A DNA stretch of 64,000 bases from Microcoleus sp. FACHB-61 (lineage in GTDB: Bacteria; Cyanobacteriota; Cyanobacteriia; Cyanobacteriales; Microcoleaceae). The notes below the pieces were generated by a model. The model made no database searches. It saw only the letters and a list, made by a program, of their open reading frames with translations, and was not told the origin of the DNA. Of this stretch, positions 16,015-24,235 are shown piece by piece; positions within the stretch are counted from its first letter, which is position 1, and each line of letters starts with the position of its first letter. A program made the position numbers and the translations under genes. The DNA is taken from NCBI GenBank assembly GCA_014695295.1, contig JACJNY010000052.1, positions 1 to 64,000 of the forward strand. The letters run 5' to 3'.

Positions 16015-16596
16015 TCAGGCGATTAATTTCGACAGCACATTAGACAACTTAGCACCGAGATTTTCAACAGCGTCCTGCTGTTTGGGATCTTTCATTGTAC
16101 CGTCAGGATTAAATACTTCAAAAGCTTGGGGAATTGCTTTCTGATCCGGGAGCACCAATACGTTAATATTCCCCAAGAGCGATCGCAAATGAACTAATCC
16201 CCGCAAGCCCCCAATGCCACCTGGGGAAGCACTCATAATTATCGCTACTTTGCCAGTAAATGCCACCAATCCCGGTTCACCCGGTGCTGGGCGCGATACC
16301 CAATCGATCGCATTTTTCAACACAGGCGTAATTGAACTATTATACTCAGGGGAAGCTATCAAAAACCCGTCATGCGCTACCATCAATTCCTTCAATTTAC
16401 GGGCATTTTCTGGCATTCCTTCTTTTGCTTCCAAATCTTCGTCAAATAGGGGCATCGGCAAATCGCGCAAATCTAAATATGTAACTTCTGCACCCGCCGC
16501 CGTAGCCCCAGCCGCCGCAACTTTTACCAGGAGTTTGTTATAGGATGCTTCGCGGGTACTTCCGGCAAATGCAAGTATTTTTGGTCTATTGTTCAC
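16015..16596 (-). CDS. NADPH-dependent FMN reductase family protein
   Basis: Flavodoxin-like flavoprotein of 193 residues. The FMN phosphate loop is FAGSTREASYNKLL, and the second flavin-contact segment is ASPEYNSSITPVLKNAIDWVSR, both diagnostic for the YieF/ChrR/SsuE-like family. It probably reduces quinones, chromate or free FMN with NAD(P)H. The start is GTG at 16596, with AGGAAA seven bases upstream. It stands between the two ~170-bp repeats. Confidence 0.92.
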   Translation of the reverse strand: MNNRPKILAFAGSTREASYNKLLVKVAAAGATAAGAEVTYLDLRDLPMPLFDEDLEAKEGMPENARKLKELMVAHDGFLIASPEYNSSITPVLKNAIDWVSRPAPGEPGLVAFTGKVAIIMSASPGGIGGLRGLVHLRSLLGNINVLVLPDQKAIPQAFEVFNPDGTMKDPKQQDAVENLGAKLSNVLSKLIA

Positions 16597-16722
16597 GGTA
16601 TTTCCTGATATTTTGACAAGATAATCTTGACATTTCCAAGCTAAATTTTAGCAAAGGAAGGGGTTCGCTGTCTCTTTCCTTAAGATATATTAGTTAAATA
16701 AATTGTCACCACTAAAAAACCG

Positions 16723-16890
16723 GGCAGGCGTGACGGAGGAGTCTCCCACACCGGGCGCGCGGTTTGTAGTAAATATAACCGACCGATGACCGATATATAA
16801 AGTGTGCCTTGGTGCATCGAGTTTCTGCAATCTGCGATCGGGCGATTTAATTTTGTGCGATCGGGTGATGCGGTGGGGTAAAGTATATAT
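16723..16890. repeat. Diverged ~170-bp repeat, copy B
   Basis: Same-orientation partner of 15377-15545, about 70-75 % similar by eye. It ends just before the 3' end of the ptuB gene. Together the copies bracket the hicB remnant and the FMN reductase. Confidence 0.7.
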
Positions 16891-16933
16891 TAAGTCCGAT
16901 CGTCGATCGCGCAATCTTTGGGCAACATTCAAC

Positions 16934-17584
16934 TTAAGAAACACCAAAATAATTTTTGAGAAAATACAAAACTGCATTACAAAAAGGCTGGTATCGCCCT
17001 TCCCCATTCATTTGTTGACAAACTTGAGCTAATAATTCTGCCTCTTCCTGTGTTATTCCTTCCAGTGCTTCAAATGCTTGCTTTCGTGCCTCTGTTAAGT
17101 CAAAATGATTGAGTCCCAAAACTTCAATGGTTCTTTGAGCATCTTTTTGATGAGCTAAATTATTTGCAGTTGGCAGTATCTCACCAATGTTAGAGTAATT
17201 AAAAAATTCTTCACAGTTGGCTTGTAGTGGCGAAACCCCGATCGCAATATCCCCCTTCTTATGGCCACAATACTCTGGCCAACAATACTCTGGCTTATGT
17301 GTATCTCGGCCACAAGAAGCTAGCATATTTGTGTACTCAACAGATAATTCTGCATCAGTCTTGCTCTGAGGGTCTAGATGTTCAATATGGCTATTACTTT
17401 GGTCAACACTCTTACAGCAGTAGCAGCAAATATAGCCTTGTTCACTTAGCAAAGAAATGTGTACTGCTGCTTTCTCAGGGTTGGAAAGATATTTGTAAGC
17501 AGCATAGTTGACACCGAGAGACTTCTGTGTAGCCTTCCAGTCGGAAAAATTTTGAGGTTCTTTCCCCTTTTGAATATATTTCAT
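16934..17584 (-). CDS. ptuB: Septu defence nuclease PtuB (HNH, TIGR02646-like)
   Basis: HNH-type nuclease of 216 residues. Metal and catalytic elements: a Cys cluster YICCYCC (53-57), HIEHLDPQS (66-73) with the catalytic His, YTNMLASCG (85-92), and CGHKKGD (106-112). This pattern is that of TIGR02646 nucleases found with AAA ATPases in Septu systems and some retrons. The ATG overlaps the ptuA stop by four bases (17581-17584), so the two are translationally coupled. The nuclease is expected to act only in complex with PtuA. No reverse transcriptase or msr/msd is seen nearby, so this is stand-alone Septu rather than retron-linked. Confidence 0.85.
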   Translation of the reverse strand: MKYIQKGKEPQNFSDWKATQKSLGVNYAAYKYLSNPEKAAVHISLLSEQGYICCYCCKSVDQSNSHIEHLDPQSKTDAELSVEYTNMLASCGRDTHKPEYCWPEYCGHKKGDIAIGVSPLQANCEEFFNYSNIGEILPTANNLAHQKDAQRTIEVLGLNHFDLTEARKQAFEALEGITQEEAELLAQVCQQMNGEGRYQPFCNAVLYFLKNYFGVS

Positions 17585-18831
17585 TTATTGAGAATTTCCT
17601 TGCGTTGAATTAGCCAATCTGCTCTCACAAATTCAGGATCTTCTTCTCCCATTCTGTGTGCTAATTCTTGGCGAAATTGCCGTGCCTTTCCGAGTTCGCC
17701 CTTGTCTATCAAGCGAAACAATTCACGTAAATCTTCCTTAATTTCCTGCGGACGTTCGGGAGTTCCCATAAGCGTTTCTAGAATCCGATTGCTATCTTTC
17801 CCAAAGGATGGTACTCGATCGATCGCAATTCCTTCAGATGTTGACCTCAAAAGATGAACCCATTTGAGATCGCTGATTACCTGTGGCGAATGAGTCGTAA
17901 TTATAAACTGGCAATTGGGAAATGTTTTTTTCAGATTCGGAATAATCGCCCGTTGCCATTTTGGGTGCAAGTGGAGCTCAATCTCGTCAATCAAAACAAC
18001 GCCGGAACCCTCAAGCGGATTGCAATCTGGATTCGGATTTGCGCTCGCCAAACGCCTTGCTAAATCTCCTGCTAGTGCTAACAAGCATTTTTCACCATCG
18101 GATAGTTGATTGACGATAAGTTCATCGCCTTCTTTGTTTACAGTCATTCGCAAAGGCGATCGCCTAACCCGTAAATTTGACCAGCCGTCTAGTAAGTTAG
18201 TGATCGCATATCTGACTGCTCCTAGTTCGCGATCGCGATACTGATCAGAATCATTTAGTCGTATTTCGTTTTCTAAATCTTCCCGATCTCTAAACCATTC
18301 AAAAAAGCTCCTAAAATCGATCCGCCCTCCAATGAGAACCTCCTCATAAGCAGTTTGCTCAAACGAATGTTCCGTCCTAATCTTCAACAGAATATCAAGT
18401 ACGGCACGGTTAGTTGGGTAGTAAACAGCCAGAGGCAATGCTGCGTAAGAATTAGCATCTAACTGACTGTGTATGCGATCGACAACTCTTTTTAAGTCCC
18501 CAATGTTGCTGCTAGTATCCTTGTTTCGCCCTTTCCTGACCTTGGTTAAAGACCATACCACTTCCGGCCAGTCATTGATTGAAATTGTAATTTCGTTGTG
18601 AGTTTCTTTGCATCCGTTTTTGATATCATCTTCGGTGAACAAACCTCTAGAACTATTGGGAGTTTGAATTCGCTTTGTCAGCCAGGAGAGAAGAATAGCC
18701 AAACACTCAAGTATGCTGGACTTCCCCACACCGTTGATACCGATGAACACAGTCGGCTCATCTGTCTCAAACTCCAGGGTCAAATCGCTGATGCCTCGGA
18801 ATGAGTTCATTTTTAGACGCTTGACTTTCAC
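17581..18831 (-). CDS. ptuA: Septu defence ATPase PtuA
   Basis: SMC/RecF-like AAA ATPase of 416 residues. Walker A is GINGVGKSS (31-39), the ABC signature QLSDGEK (242-248), Walker B VVLIDEIELHLHP (278-290), and the H-loop ITTHSPQ (311-317). The start KVKRLKMNSFRGISDLTLEF is the usual beta-strand entry of overcoming-lysogenization/RecF-type ATPases. Septu uses this ATPase as a sensor and scaffold for PtuB, limiting phage infection. The gene precedes ptuB with a 4-bp overlap. No third gene is obvious; ChaN upstream is unrelated. Function is by family and context. Confidence 0.85.
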   Translation of the reverse strand: MKVKRLKMNSFRGISDLTLEFETDEPTVFIGINGVGKSSILECLAILLSWLTKRIQTPNSSRGLFTEDDIKNGCKETHNEITISINDWPEVVWSLTKVRKGRNKDTSSNIGDLKRVVDRIHSQLDANSYAALPLAVYYPTNRAVLDILLKIRTEHSFEQTAYEEVLIGGRIDFRSFFEWFRDREDLENEIRLNDSDQYRDRELGAVRYAITNLLDGWSNLRVRRSPLRMTVNKEGDELIVNQLSDGEKCLLALAGDLARRLASANPNPDCNPLEGSGVVLIDEIELHLHPKWQRAIIPNLKKTFPNCQFIITTHSPQVISDLKWVHLLRSTSEGIAIDRVPSFGKDSNRILETLMGTPERPQEIKEDLRELFRLIDKGELGKARQFRQELAHRMGEEDPEFVRADWLIQRKEILNK

Positions 18832-18883
18832 GATTTGGTTCTCGCTCTGGCTTAGTGGGTTATATTTTTGAGATCATATCAAA

Positions 18884-19759
18884 TCAATGCTTCCAAACAA
18901 AGTCAGCAATGGGTCTATCTGCCGACAAAACAGGATTGTCACTGGAATTGAGTAAAACCGATCGCACTTTTACATTCCCGACTCCCAAACGCCTCTCGAC
19001 GCGACTGGGAATGCCGTAACCGTAAATAATGTGTCCTTTCCCCGCCAACACCACAACTTGATAGTCAGGGTTTGCTTTGACGAATTCAGCTATTTTTTCC
19101 GCCATAGTTTCGTCCCACAAAACTTGGGCTTGCAAGAATCTTTCAAAAGCCTTACTATTTCCCTGTTCTGCCTTTTGGTGTTGCTGGTAAACTTCTAGCA
19201 GTAGTTGCCGATATTCGGCGTTGTCGGTGCGAACTTCGGATATTGGCGGAATGTGCTTTTTTTCCTCGGCTGTGAGGCTTTCTAAACCTTGACTGGCAAC
19301 TTTTCTCGTTACTTCGGATGGTGTATTTAAGGCGAGGACGGGTAGTTGATTTTCTTTGGCAAACCGCAAAATGGGGGCGTAAGATTCCCAGGGAAAGCGC
19401 CATCTGCGATCGTACTCTGTTTGCTCGACTAATTGCTGTTCAGTCAGTTTACCTGCTAAGTAGTTGTCGATCGCGCTTTGAAAGGGACGCTGAAACATTT
19501 CCATCGCGATCGCAATTTTCCGATTTTGCTGCTGCATTTCTCGGATAATCTTCAGTTGAGCTTGGTGATCTTCCGCGCTATCGTGGGTTTCTCCCAGATA
19601 CACGACTTTCGCCTTTACCAACTGTTGCAGAATCTCTTGGTTAGTGTAAGTCTGCCCAGGTTGAGGGTTCGCCGTCGTTGGAGCAGCCGCCGCACTGCTG
19701 CACAGCAGAAAGATACTGAGCGATAAGGCGCACAGTTTGATGAGTTTGGTTGTTTTCAT
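18884..19759 (-). CDS. ChaN family (haem-binding/iron-regulated) exported protein
   Basis: A 291-residue ChaN/DUF399 protein. Signal peptide at residues 1-25 (KLCALSLSIFLLCSSAAAAP), then YLGETHDSAEDHQAQL carrying the family GE-H motif, EMFQRPFQ, and near the end VVVLAGKGHIIYGYGIPSR with the conserved AGxGH. Family members are surface proteins reported to bind haem pairs in Campylobacter; the role in cyanobacteria is unknown. A Cys at position 20 lies within the hydrophobic core but no clean lipobox is visible, so it may be periplasmic. Confidence 0.85.
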   Translation of the reverse strand: MKTTKLIKLCALSLSIFLLCSSAAAAPTTANPQPGQTYTNQEILQQLVKAKVVYLGETHDSAEDHQAQLKIIREMQQQNRKIAIAMEMFQRPFQSAIDNYLAGKLTEQQLVEQTEYDRRWRFPWESYAPILRFAKENQLPVLALNTPSEVTRKVASQGLESLTAEEKKHIPPISEVRTDNAEYRQLLLEVYQQHQKAEQGNSKAFERFLQAQVLWDETMAEKIAEFVKANPDYQVVVLAGKGHIIYGYGIPSRVERRLGVGNVKVRSVLLNSSDNPVLSADRPIADFVWKH

Positions 19760-20307
19760 ACAAATATTATGCCGTTTCTCGCAGCAGCAAGCACAGCCGA
19801 CCTCTACTATTTTAGTTGAGCAGCTAAAAAGCTCAATGCTTAATTTAACTTCATAATTATCCGCAGTTACTTCTAAAAATGTAAAGTTTAGTTGCAGGTA
19901 CTTGCGCTTCTAGAAGAAGGTGCTAAATTAATAATATGAAGCAAACAAAAAGCTTCTCCGACAGATACCAAATCCAGATCTCACAGCGAAGTTCACAATA
20001 GAATCTAAGGAGTAAAACGCTGTTTAATCTCACATCTGTCTCATCAAAAACCAATAGCAGCACCCACCAACAAAGCTGATACTTCCTCAACTAATTAGAG
20101 GGGAGCAATGCAACTGAATCCGAGGATTATTGCAACTCCACATCGAAGTTGAAAAAAGAGGAAATCACTCGGTACATATGGCTGGGTGCTGTTGTTGTTA
20201 AAATAGATTTTCGGTTTGTGATGTTTTTTTCAGTAGAGGCAGAGCCTCTAGATATGCGTTACCGGGCAGAGCCGGGTAACGAGCATAAAAGCAGAAAAAC
20301 TAGAAAA
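19760..20307. other. Intergenic region, 548 bp, no convincing gene
   Basis: Mostly unremarkable A/T-rich DNA with no clear protein-coding frame. Near 20234-20282 it holds two palindromic repeat units, GAGGCAGAGCCTC and CGTTACCGGGCAGAGCCGGGTAACG; the second is a near-perfect hairpin. Related units occur at 23754-23850 and 30880-30905. Confidence 0.55.
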
Positions 20308-20670
20308 TTACTGGAAAATTGTCTCGTCTTCCTTCCGCCACGCGGGATCGACGATACAAATAAATATTAGCGGCTCCGTGCCCGAGTTGTAAATAAACTG
20401 CTTGGCGTTTGGCGGAATGTAAACTGCATCTCCGGCTTCCACAAATTGATTTTCGTCGTCGATGTGCATTTCTCCAACGCCGCTGAGGATGTAGTAAACT
20501 TCAGAAGTTGTCAGGGAGTGCAGCGCAGAAGTTTGTCCCGGTGGCAAAGCGGCGTGGGCTAAACTGTAACGCAAATCCACAGCTTGTTTGTCTGGATGCA
20601 GCAATTCTCGCAATTGAGTACCGTCGCCAGCAATAAACTCGTCGCAGGCATTTAGCTTTTGAATTAGCAT
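20308..20670 (-). CDS. Cupin-domain protein
   Basis: A 120-residue single-domain cupin. The first motif is seen as GQTSALHSLTTSEVYYILSGVGEMHID (metal His and Glu) and the second as VEAGDAVYIPPNAKQFIYNSG, in which the usual last metal-binding His is replaced by Gln/Phe. Cupins of this size range from isomerases to metal-binding regulators; none is identified. I start at ATG 20670, where AAGGAG lies ten bases upstream; a GTG three codons earlier is only one base from that site. Confidence 0.85.
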   Translation of the reverse strand: MLIQKLNACDEFIAGDGTQLRELLHPDKQAVDLRYSLAHAALPPGQTSALHSLTTSEVYYILSGVGEMHIDDENQFVEAGDAVYIPPNAKQFIYNSGTEPLIFICIVDPAWRKEDETIFQ

Positions 20671-20765
20671 TCTTTCCACACTCCTTAAAATCTCTTTACC
20701 ACAAGTTAAGTTTAATTGAAAGAGCCAGAGATGTTAAGAAATATGTAAAGCGGCGGCCGGATTTT

Positions 20766-21077
20766 TTAACCGTAAATTCCCGAATGCCCTCGATAATCAG
20801 GACAGTCGATCGCATCTTCAGATAAAGCTATAGTAGGCTGAACGGGACACTTGAGGTGGTAGTCGCCGGTGAAAAATACGCAGTTAGCACAAGGAATTTG
20901 GTGCATCCGCTGAGCTCGACGCAGGGAGTCGGTGACAGTACGCCCGACACTCAAACACAGCAAAAAAACTATGCCCCAGGCGGACACAAAACACAGCGGG
21001 ACTAAAACAGGCTGTATTGCCTTAAGCAAAAAGTAAAGCATAGCAAAAAAATTCAGCGGTATAAGCCACACATACAT
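20766..21077 (-). CDS. Conserved small membrane protein with Cys cluster
   Basis: A 103-residue protein. Two hydrophobic segments (about 3-20 and 24-45) are followed by a soluble tail with four cysteines: IPCANCVFF (C-x2-C), HLKCPV and AIDCPDY. The spacing C-x2-C-x9-C-x14-C suggests metal or Fe-S binding, or redox activity. I recognise it only as a cyanobacterial conserved hypothetical. It is transcribed divergently from the 1-Cys peroxiredoxin, with about 124 bp between the starts, so shared regulation is possible. Confidence 0.7.
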   Translation of the reverse strand: MYVWLIPLNFFAMLYFLLKAIQPVLVPLCFVSAWGIVFLLCLSVGRTVTDSLRRAQRMHQIPCANCVFFTGDYHLKCPVQPTIALSEDAIDCPDYRGHSGIYG

Positions 21078-21201
21078 TACAGTAGTGGAATTGCAGATCG
21101 AGCGACCAAAAAGTTTAGAATCCTTTACAGCTCGATCGAGAAACCGGGCAATTATGGCATGATAAGGAACAGTCCTTAAATAAAATTAGAGGAAATCAGG
21201 T

Positions 21202-21840
21202 ATGACTCTGCGATTAGGCGATACAGTTCCCAACTTTACCCAAGCTTCGTCTGAAGGGGAAATCAATTTCTACGACTGGGCTGGGGATAGCTGGGTCGTG
21301 TTGTTTTCCCACCCGAAAGACTATACTCCAGTGTGCACCACAGAACTCGGTGCAGTGGCCCGTCTAAAGTCGGAATTTGAAAAGCGGGGCGTCAAAACCA
21401 TTGCCCTCAGCGTCGATGATGTGGATTCTCACATGGGCTGGATTAAAGATATTGAGGAAACTCAAAATGTCACCCTCAACTATCCGATTTTAGCAGATGG
21501 CGATCGTAAAGTATCCGACATTTACGACATGATCCATCCCAACTCGCTAAACAACTTAACAATCCGCACAGTTTTTGTGATTGACCCGGAAAAGAAATTG
21601 CGTTTGAGCATTACTTATCCGGCGAGCACGGGTCGGAATTTTAATGAAATTTTGCGAGTAATTGATTCCTTGCAACTTACCGACAAATACAGCGTTGCGA
21701 CTCCGGTTGATTGGAAAGACGGCGACGATTGCGTAATCGTACCTTCGATTACCGACCCGAAAGAGTTGGAAGAGAAATTTCCTAAAGGTTATACGCCGAT
21801 TAAGCCTTATTTGCGGATGACTCCTCAGCCGAATAAATAG
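21202..21840 (+). CDS. 1-Cys peroxiredoxin (Prx6 type)
   Basis: Thiol peroxidase that reduces H2O2 and organic hydroperoxides. The peroxidatic Cys45 lies in HPKDYTPVCTTELG. Its 212-residue length, VDWKDGDDCVIVPS and the C-terminal arm ending YLRMTPQP are typical of the Prx6 group rather than the 2-Cys type. The reducing partner is not shown by the sequence. AGAGGAAATC precedes the ATG. A Cys-rich membrane protein gene is divergent upstream. Confidence 0.95.
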   Translation: MTLRLGDTVPNFTQASSEGEINFYDWAGDSWVVLFSHPKDYTPVCTTELGAVARLKSEFEKRGVKTIALSVDDVDSHMGWIKDIEETQNVTLNYPILADGDRKVSDIYDMIHPNSLNNLTIRTVFVIDPEKKLRLSITYPASTGRNFNEILRVIDSLQLTDKYSVATPVDWKDGDDCVIVPSITDPKELEEKFPKGYTPIKPYLRMTPQPNK

Positions 21841-21923
21841 GTTTAACATTCCTGGACGCAGAACCTAATTATGTAAGGTGTGCACTGCACACCTTACCTC
21901 TATAATTCGCGCGTAAAACCCGC

Positions 21924-21982
21924 TTGTAGTGAGGACTTGAGTCCTTAATCCTGATTTTTGAGGACTTTAGTCCTCACTACAA
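21924..21982. repeat. TTGTAGTGAGGACT inverted-repeat element
   Basis: Arms TTGTAGTGAGGACTTGAGTC (21924-) and AGGACTTTAGTCCTCACTAC (21961-) are near-perfect reverse complements flanking a short core. It is the most complete copy in this window of the dispersed AGGACTTTAGTCCT family. Confidence 0.8.
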
Positions 21983-22035
21983 ACAAAGAAATTGTGCAAT
22001 CTTGTGTAAACACTTTAGATTTGAGGAAAGGCAAA

Positions 22036-22620
22036 ATGCTGTCATCAACAATTGTGTTGCGAATACCGCCCAAATTGCAAATGACAGACGACGAGTTTTT
22101 CGAGTTTTGTCAAATCAATAGTGAGTTACGGATTGAACGCAACAAATCGGGAGAATTGCTAATTATGCCCCCTACTGGTTCGGAGACGGGAAACCGAGAA
22201 GGTAATATATTTGGGCCGTTGTGGGTTTGGGCAGAACAAAATGGTACTGGTTTAGCGTTTACTTCGAGTACAGGATTTACTCTGTCAACAGGTGCAGAAA
22301 AGTCGCCGGATGCCTCGTGGATTAAATTGGAAAGATGGAATGCTTTGTCACCAGAACAAAAGCAAAAGTTTGCCCCGATTTGCCCTGATTTTGTAGTAGA
22401 ACTGAGGTCTGCTTCTGACAATCTCAAGCCCTTGCAAGACAAAATGCAAGAATATATGAGAGAACCTGGAGTGCAGTTAGGCTGGCTTATAGACCGCAAA
22501 AATCGCCGAGTTTACATCTATCGTCCTGGTTTGCCAGAGGAATGTTTGGAGAATCCCGCGACAGTTAGTGGCGACCCCGTTTTGCCGGGATTCATACTCA
22601 ATATGAGCAAGATTTGGTAA
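22036..22620 (+). CDS. Uma2 family endonuclease (DUF820)
   Basis: A 194-residue protein of the PD-(D/E)XK-fold Uma2 family, greatly expanded in cyanobacteria. Visible motifs: MTDDEFFEFCQIN, ELLIMPPTGSETG, SPDASWI with the catalytic Asp, and CPDFVVELRS (Asp and Glu). A terminal GWLIDRKNRRVYIYRPG follows. Function in vivo is not known. I start at ATG 22036, preceded by GAGGAAAGG; the frame stays open upstream only through the repeat at 21924-21982. Confidence 0.88.
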   Translation: MLSSTIVLRIPPKLQMTDDEFFEFCQINSELRIERNKSGELLIMPPTGSETGNREGNIFGPLWVWAEQNGTGLAFTSSTGFTLSTGAEKSPDASWIKLERWNALSPEQKQKFAPICPDFVVELRSASDNLKPLQDKMQEYMREPGVQLGWLIDRKNRRVYIYRPGLPEECLENPATVSGDPVLPGFILNMSKIW

Positions 22621-22685
22621 AAGTGGTAGCAATAAATATCAACTTATTGTAAAAATTAATCATAGGATACACACACGCCAAAAAT

Positions 22686-23660
22686 ATGGATATTAAAAAC
22701 GGCTTTGTAGGCACAATCGGCAACACACCACTAATTCGCTTAAACAGCTTCAGCGATGAAACAGGCTGCGAAATTCTCGGCAAAGCAGAGTTTCTAAATC
22801 CCGGCGGTTCCGTTAAAGATAGGGCCGCTTTATACATCATCAAAGACGCAGAAGAAAAAGGCTTGCTGAAACCGGGCGGCACCGTTGTTGAAGGCACTGC
22901 CGGCAATACAGGCATCGGTTTGGCACACATTTGCAACGCTAAAGGTTACAAATGTTTGATCGTGATTCCCGATAACCAATCTCAAGAAAAAATCGATGCT
23001 TTGAAAACTTTGGGCGCTGAAGTTCGGACTGTTCCCGCTGTTCCTTACAAAGACCCGAATAATTATGTCAAATTGTCGGGAAGATTGGCTTCGGAAATGG
23101 AGAATGCAGTCTGGGCAAATCAGTTTGACAATTTAGCCAATCGCCGAGCTCATTACGAGACGACTGGCCCGGAAATTTGGGAACAAACAAACGGGAAAAT
23201 TGATGCTTGGGTAACAGCTACTGGTACCGGCGGCACTTTTGCTGGCGTAGGAATGTTTTTGAAAGAAAAAAATCCTGCTGTTAGAATTGTCTTGGCAGAC
23301 CCGATGGGCAGCGGGCTTTACAGTTATTTCAAAACTGGGGAAATTAAGACTGAAGGTAGTTCGATTACTGAGGGAATTGGCACCACCCGCGTCACTGCAA
23401 ATATGGAGAATGCCCCGGTAGATGACGCCATCCAAATTCACGATACTGAAGCTGTCCGGGTGATTTACCAACTGCTGAGGAAAGAAGGGCTGTTTATGGG
23501 CGGTTCTGTGGGGATTAATGTGGCGGCGGCCGTGGCTTTAGCGAAACAAATGGGGCCCGGACATACGATTGTTACGGTACTCTGCGACGGCGGGGCTCGG
23601 TATCAGTCCCGTTTGTTCGATCGACAATGGTTGGCTTCCAAAGGTTTGTCACCAGATTAA
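22686..23660 (+). CDS. cysK: Cysteine synthase A (O-acetylserine sulfhydrylase)
   Basis: PLP enzyme converting O-acetylserine and sulfide to cysteine. PLP Lys44 lies in NPGGSVKDRAA. The acetylserine loop is EGTAGNTGIGLAH, the phosphate-binding loop TGTGGTF, and the C-terminal FMGGSVGINVAAAVALA. The length of 324 residues is normal. EGTAGNTG differs slightly from EPTSGNTG of classical CysK, so it belongs to the variant group with a somewhat different substrate loop. It has no operon partner; hairpin repeats follow. Confidence 0.9.
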   Translation: MDIKNGFVGTIGNTPLIRLNSFSDETGCEILGKAEFLNPGGSVKDRAALYIIKDAEEKGLLKPGGTVVEGTAGNTGIGLAHICNAKGYKCLIVIPDNQSQEKIDALKTLGAEVRTVPAVPYKDPNNYVKLSGRLASEMENAVWANQFDNLANRRAHYETTGPEIWEQTNGKIDAWVTATGTGGTFAGVGMFLKEKNPAVRIVLADPMGSGLYSYFKTGEIKTEGSSITEGIGTTRVTANMENAPVDDAIQIHDTEAVRVIYQLLRKEGLFMGGSVGINVAAAVALAKQMGPGHTIVTVLCDGGARYQSRLFDRQWLASKGLSPD

Positions 23661-23921
23661 CCGTAGGGTGCGCTGAAGTCTTAAGTTGTCCCGCATCTAA
23701 ATTGTATTTTTCGGGCGGGCGGGACACCCCACAATAATTTTATCCAACTCTACTCGTTACCAGGCTCTGCCTCGAATTTTCCTCTGCAAGCAAGGCTCTT
23801 TCTCTGGACATCTGTTCTCCGGCTCTGCCTGGGAACCAGTTACAATTCGAGTATATATGGCCACACCTATTCGCATGATAAAAAAATATCAGAGATGTAG
23901 CAGATTGTCAAGTAAAAAAAC
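23661..23921. repeat. Repeat-rich spacer with 'GGCTCTGCCT' hairpins
   Basis: Holds CGGGCGGGCGGGACACCCC (about 23710-23728), then TCGTTACCAGGCTCTGCCT (23753-23771) and CCGGCTCTGCCTGGGAACC (23818-23836). These are members of the same palindromic family seen at 20234-20282 and 30880-30905. No gene is visible. Confidence 0.65.
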
Positions 23922-24221
23922 ATGAAAATCACAGAATCTTCTAGGCAAGTTCTTGTTTGCCAAAACCGCACTTGTCGCAAGCAAAATTCAGCAAAGGTAC
24001 TGGCAGCTTTTCAGAAATTGTCGCCCTCAGAAATTGAAGTTGTTGCTAGCAGTTGTTTGGGACAGTGCGGCAACGGGCCGATGGTGTTGGTGCTGCCAGA
24101 AGAGGTTTGGTACAATGCCGTTTGCCCTGAAGAAGTTGCGGCAATAACTGAGCAACATTTGCGGGGAGGAAAGCCGGTGGAGAGGATGCTTTACCGCAAG
24201 TTTCACCGACTTTCTAATTAG
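23922..24221 (+). CDS. Thioredoxin-like [2Fe-2S] ferredoxin
   Basis: A 99-residue protein with the Cys pattern of thioredoxin-fold [2Fe-2S] ferredoxins: VLVCQNRTCRKQ (C-x4-C) and SSCLGQCGNGPMVLVLPE (C-x3-C). Electron carriers of this fold occur free or as HoxE/NuoE-like subunits; this is a free form. The partner enzyme is not apparent. Convergent with the SxxK-type gene, 14 bp apart. Confidence 0.88.
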   Translation: MKITESSRQVLVCQNRTCRKQNSAKVLAAFQKLSPSEIEVVASSCLGQCGNGPMVLVLPEEVWYNAVCPEEVAAITEQHLRGGKPVERMLYRKFHRLSN

Positions 24222-24235
24222 TCGATCGCCCGCCT

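Noticed and set aside
16934-18831. Retron with PtuAB effectors
   Set aside because: No reverse transcriptase gene or msr/msd-like structure lies within several kilobases.
20149-20370. 73-residue plus-strand frame in the 19.8-20.3 kb gap
   Set aside because: It runs through palindromic repeats and antisense into the cupin gene, with no ribosome site or domain.
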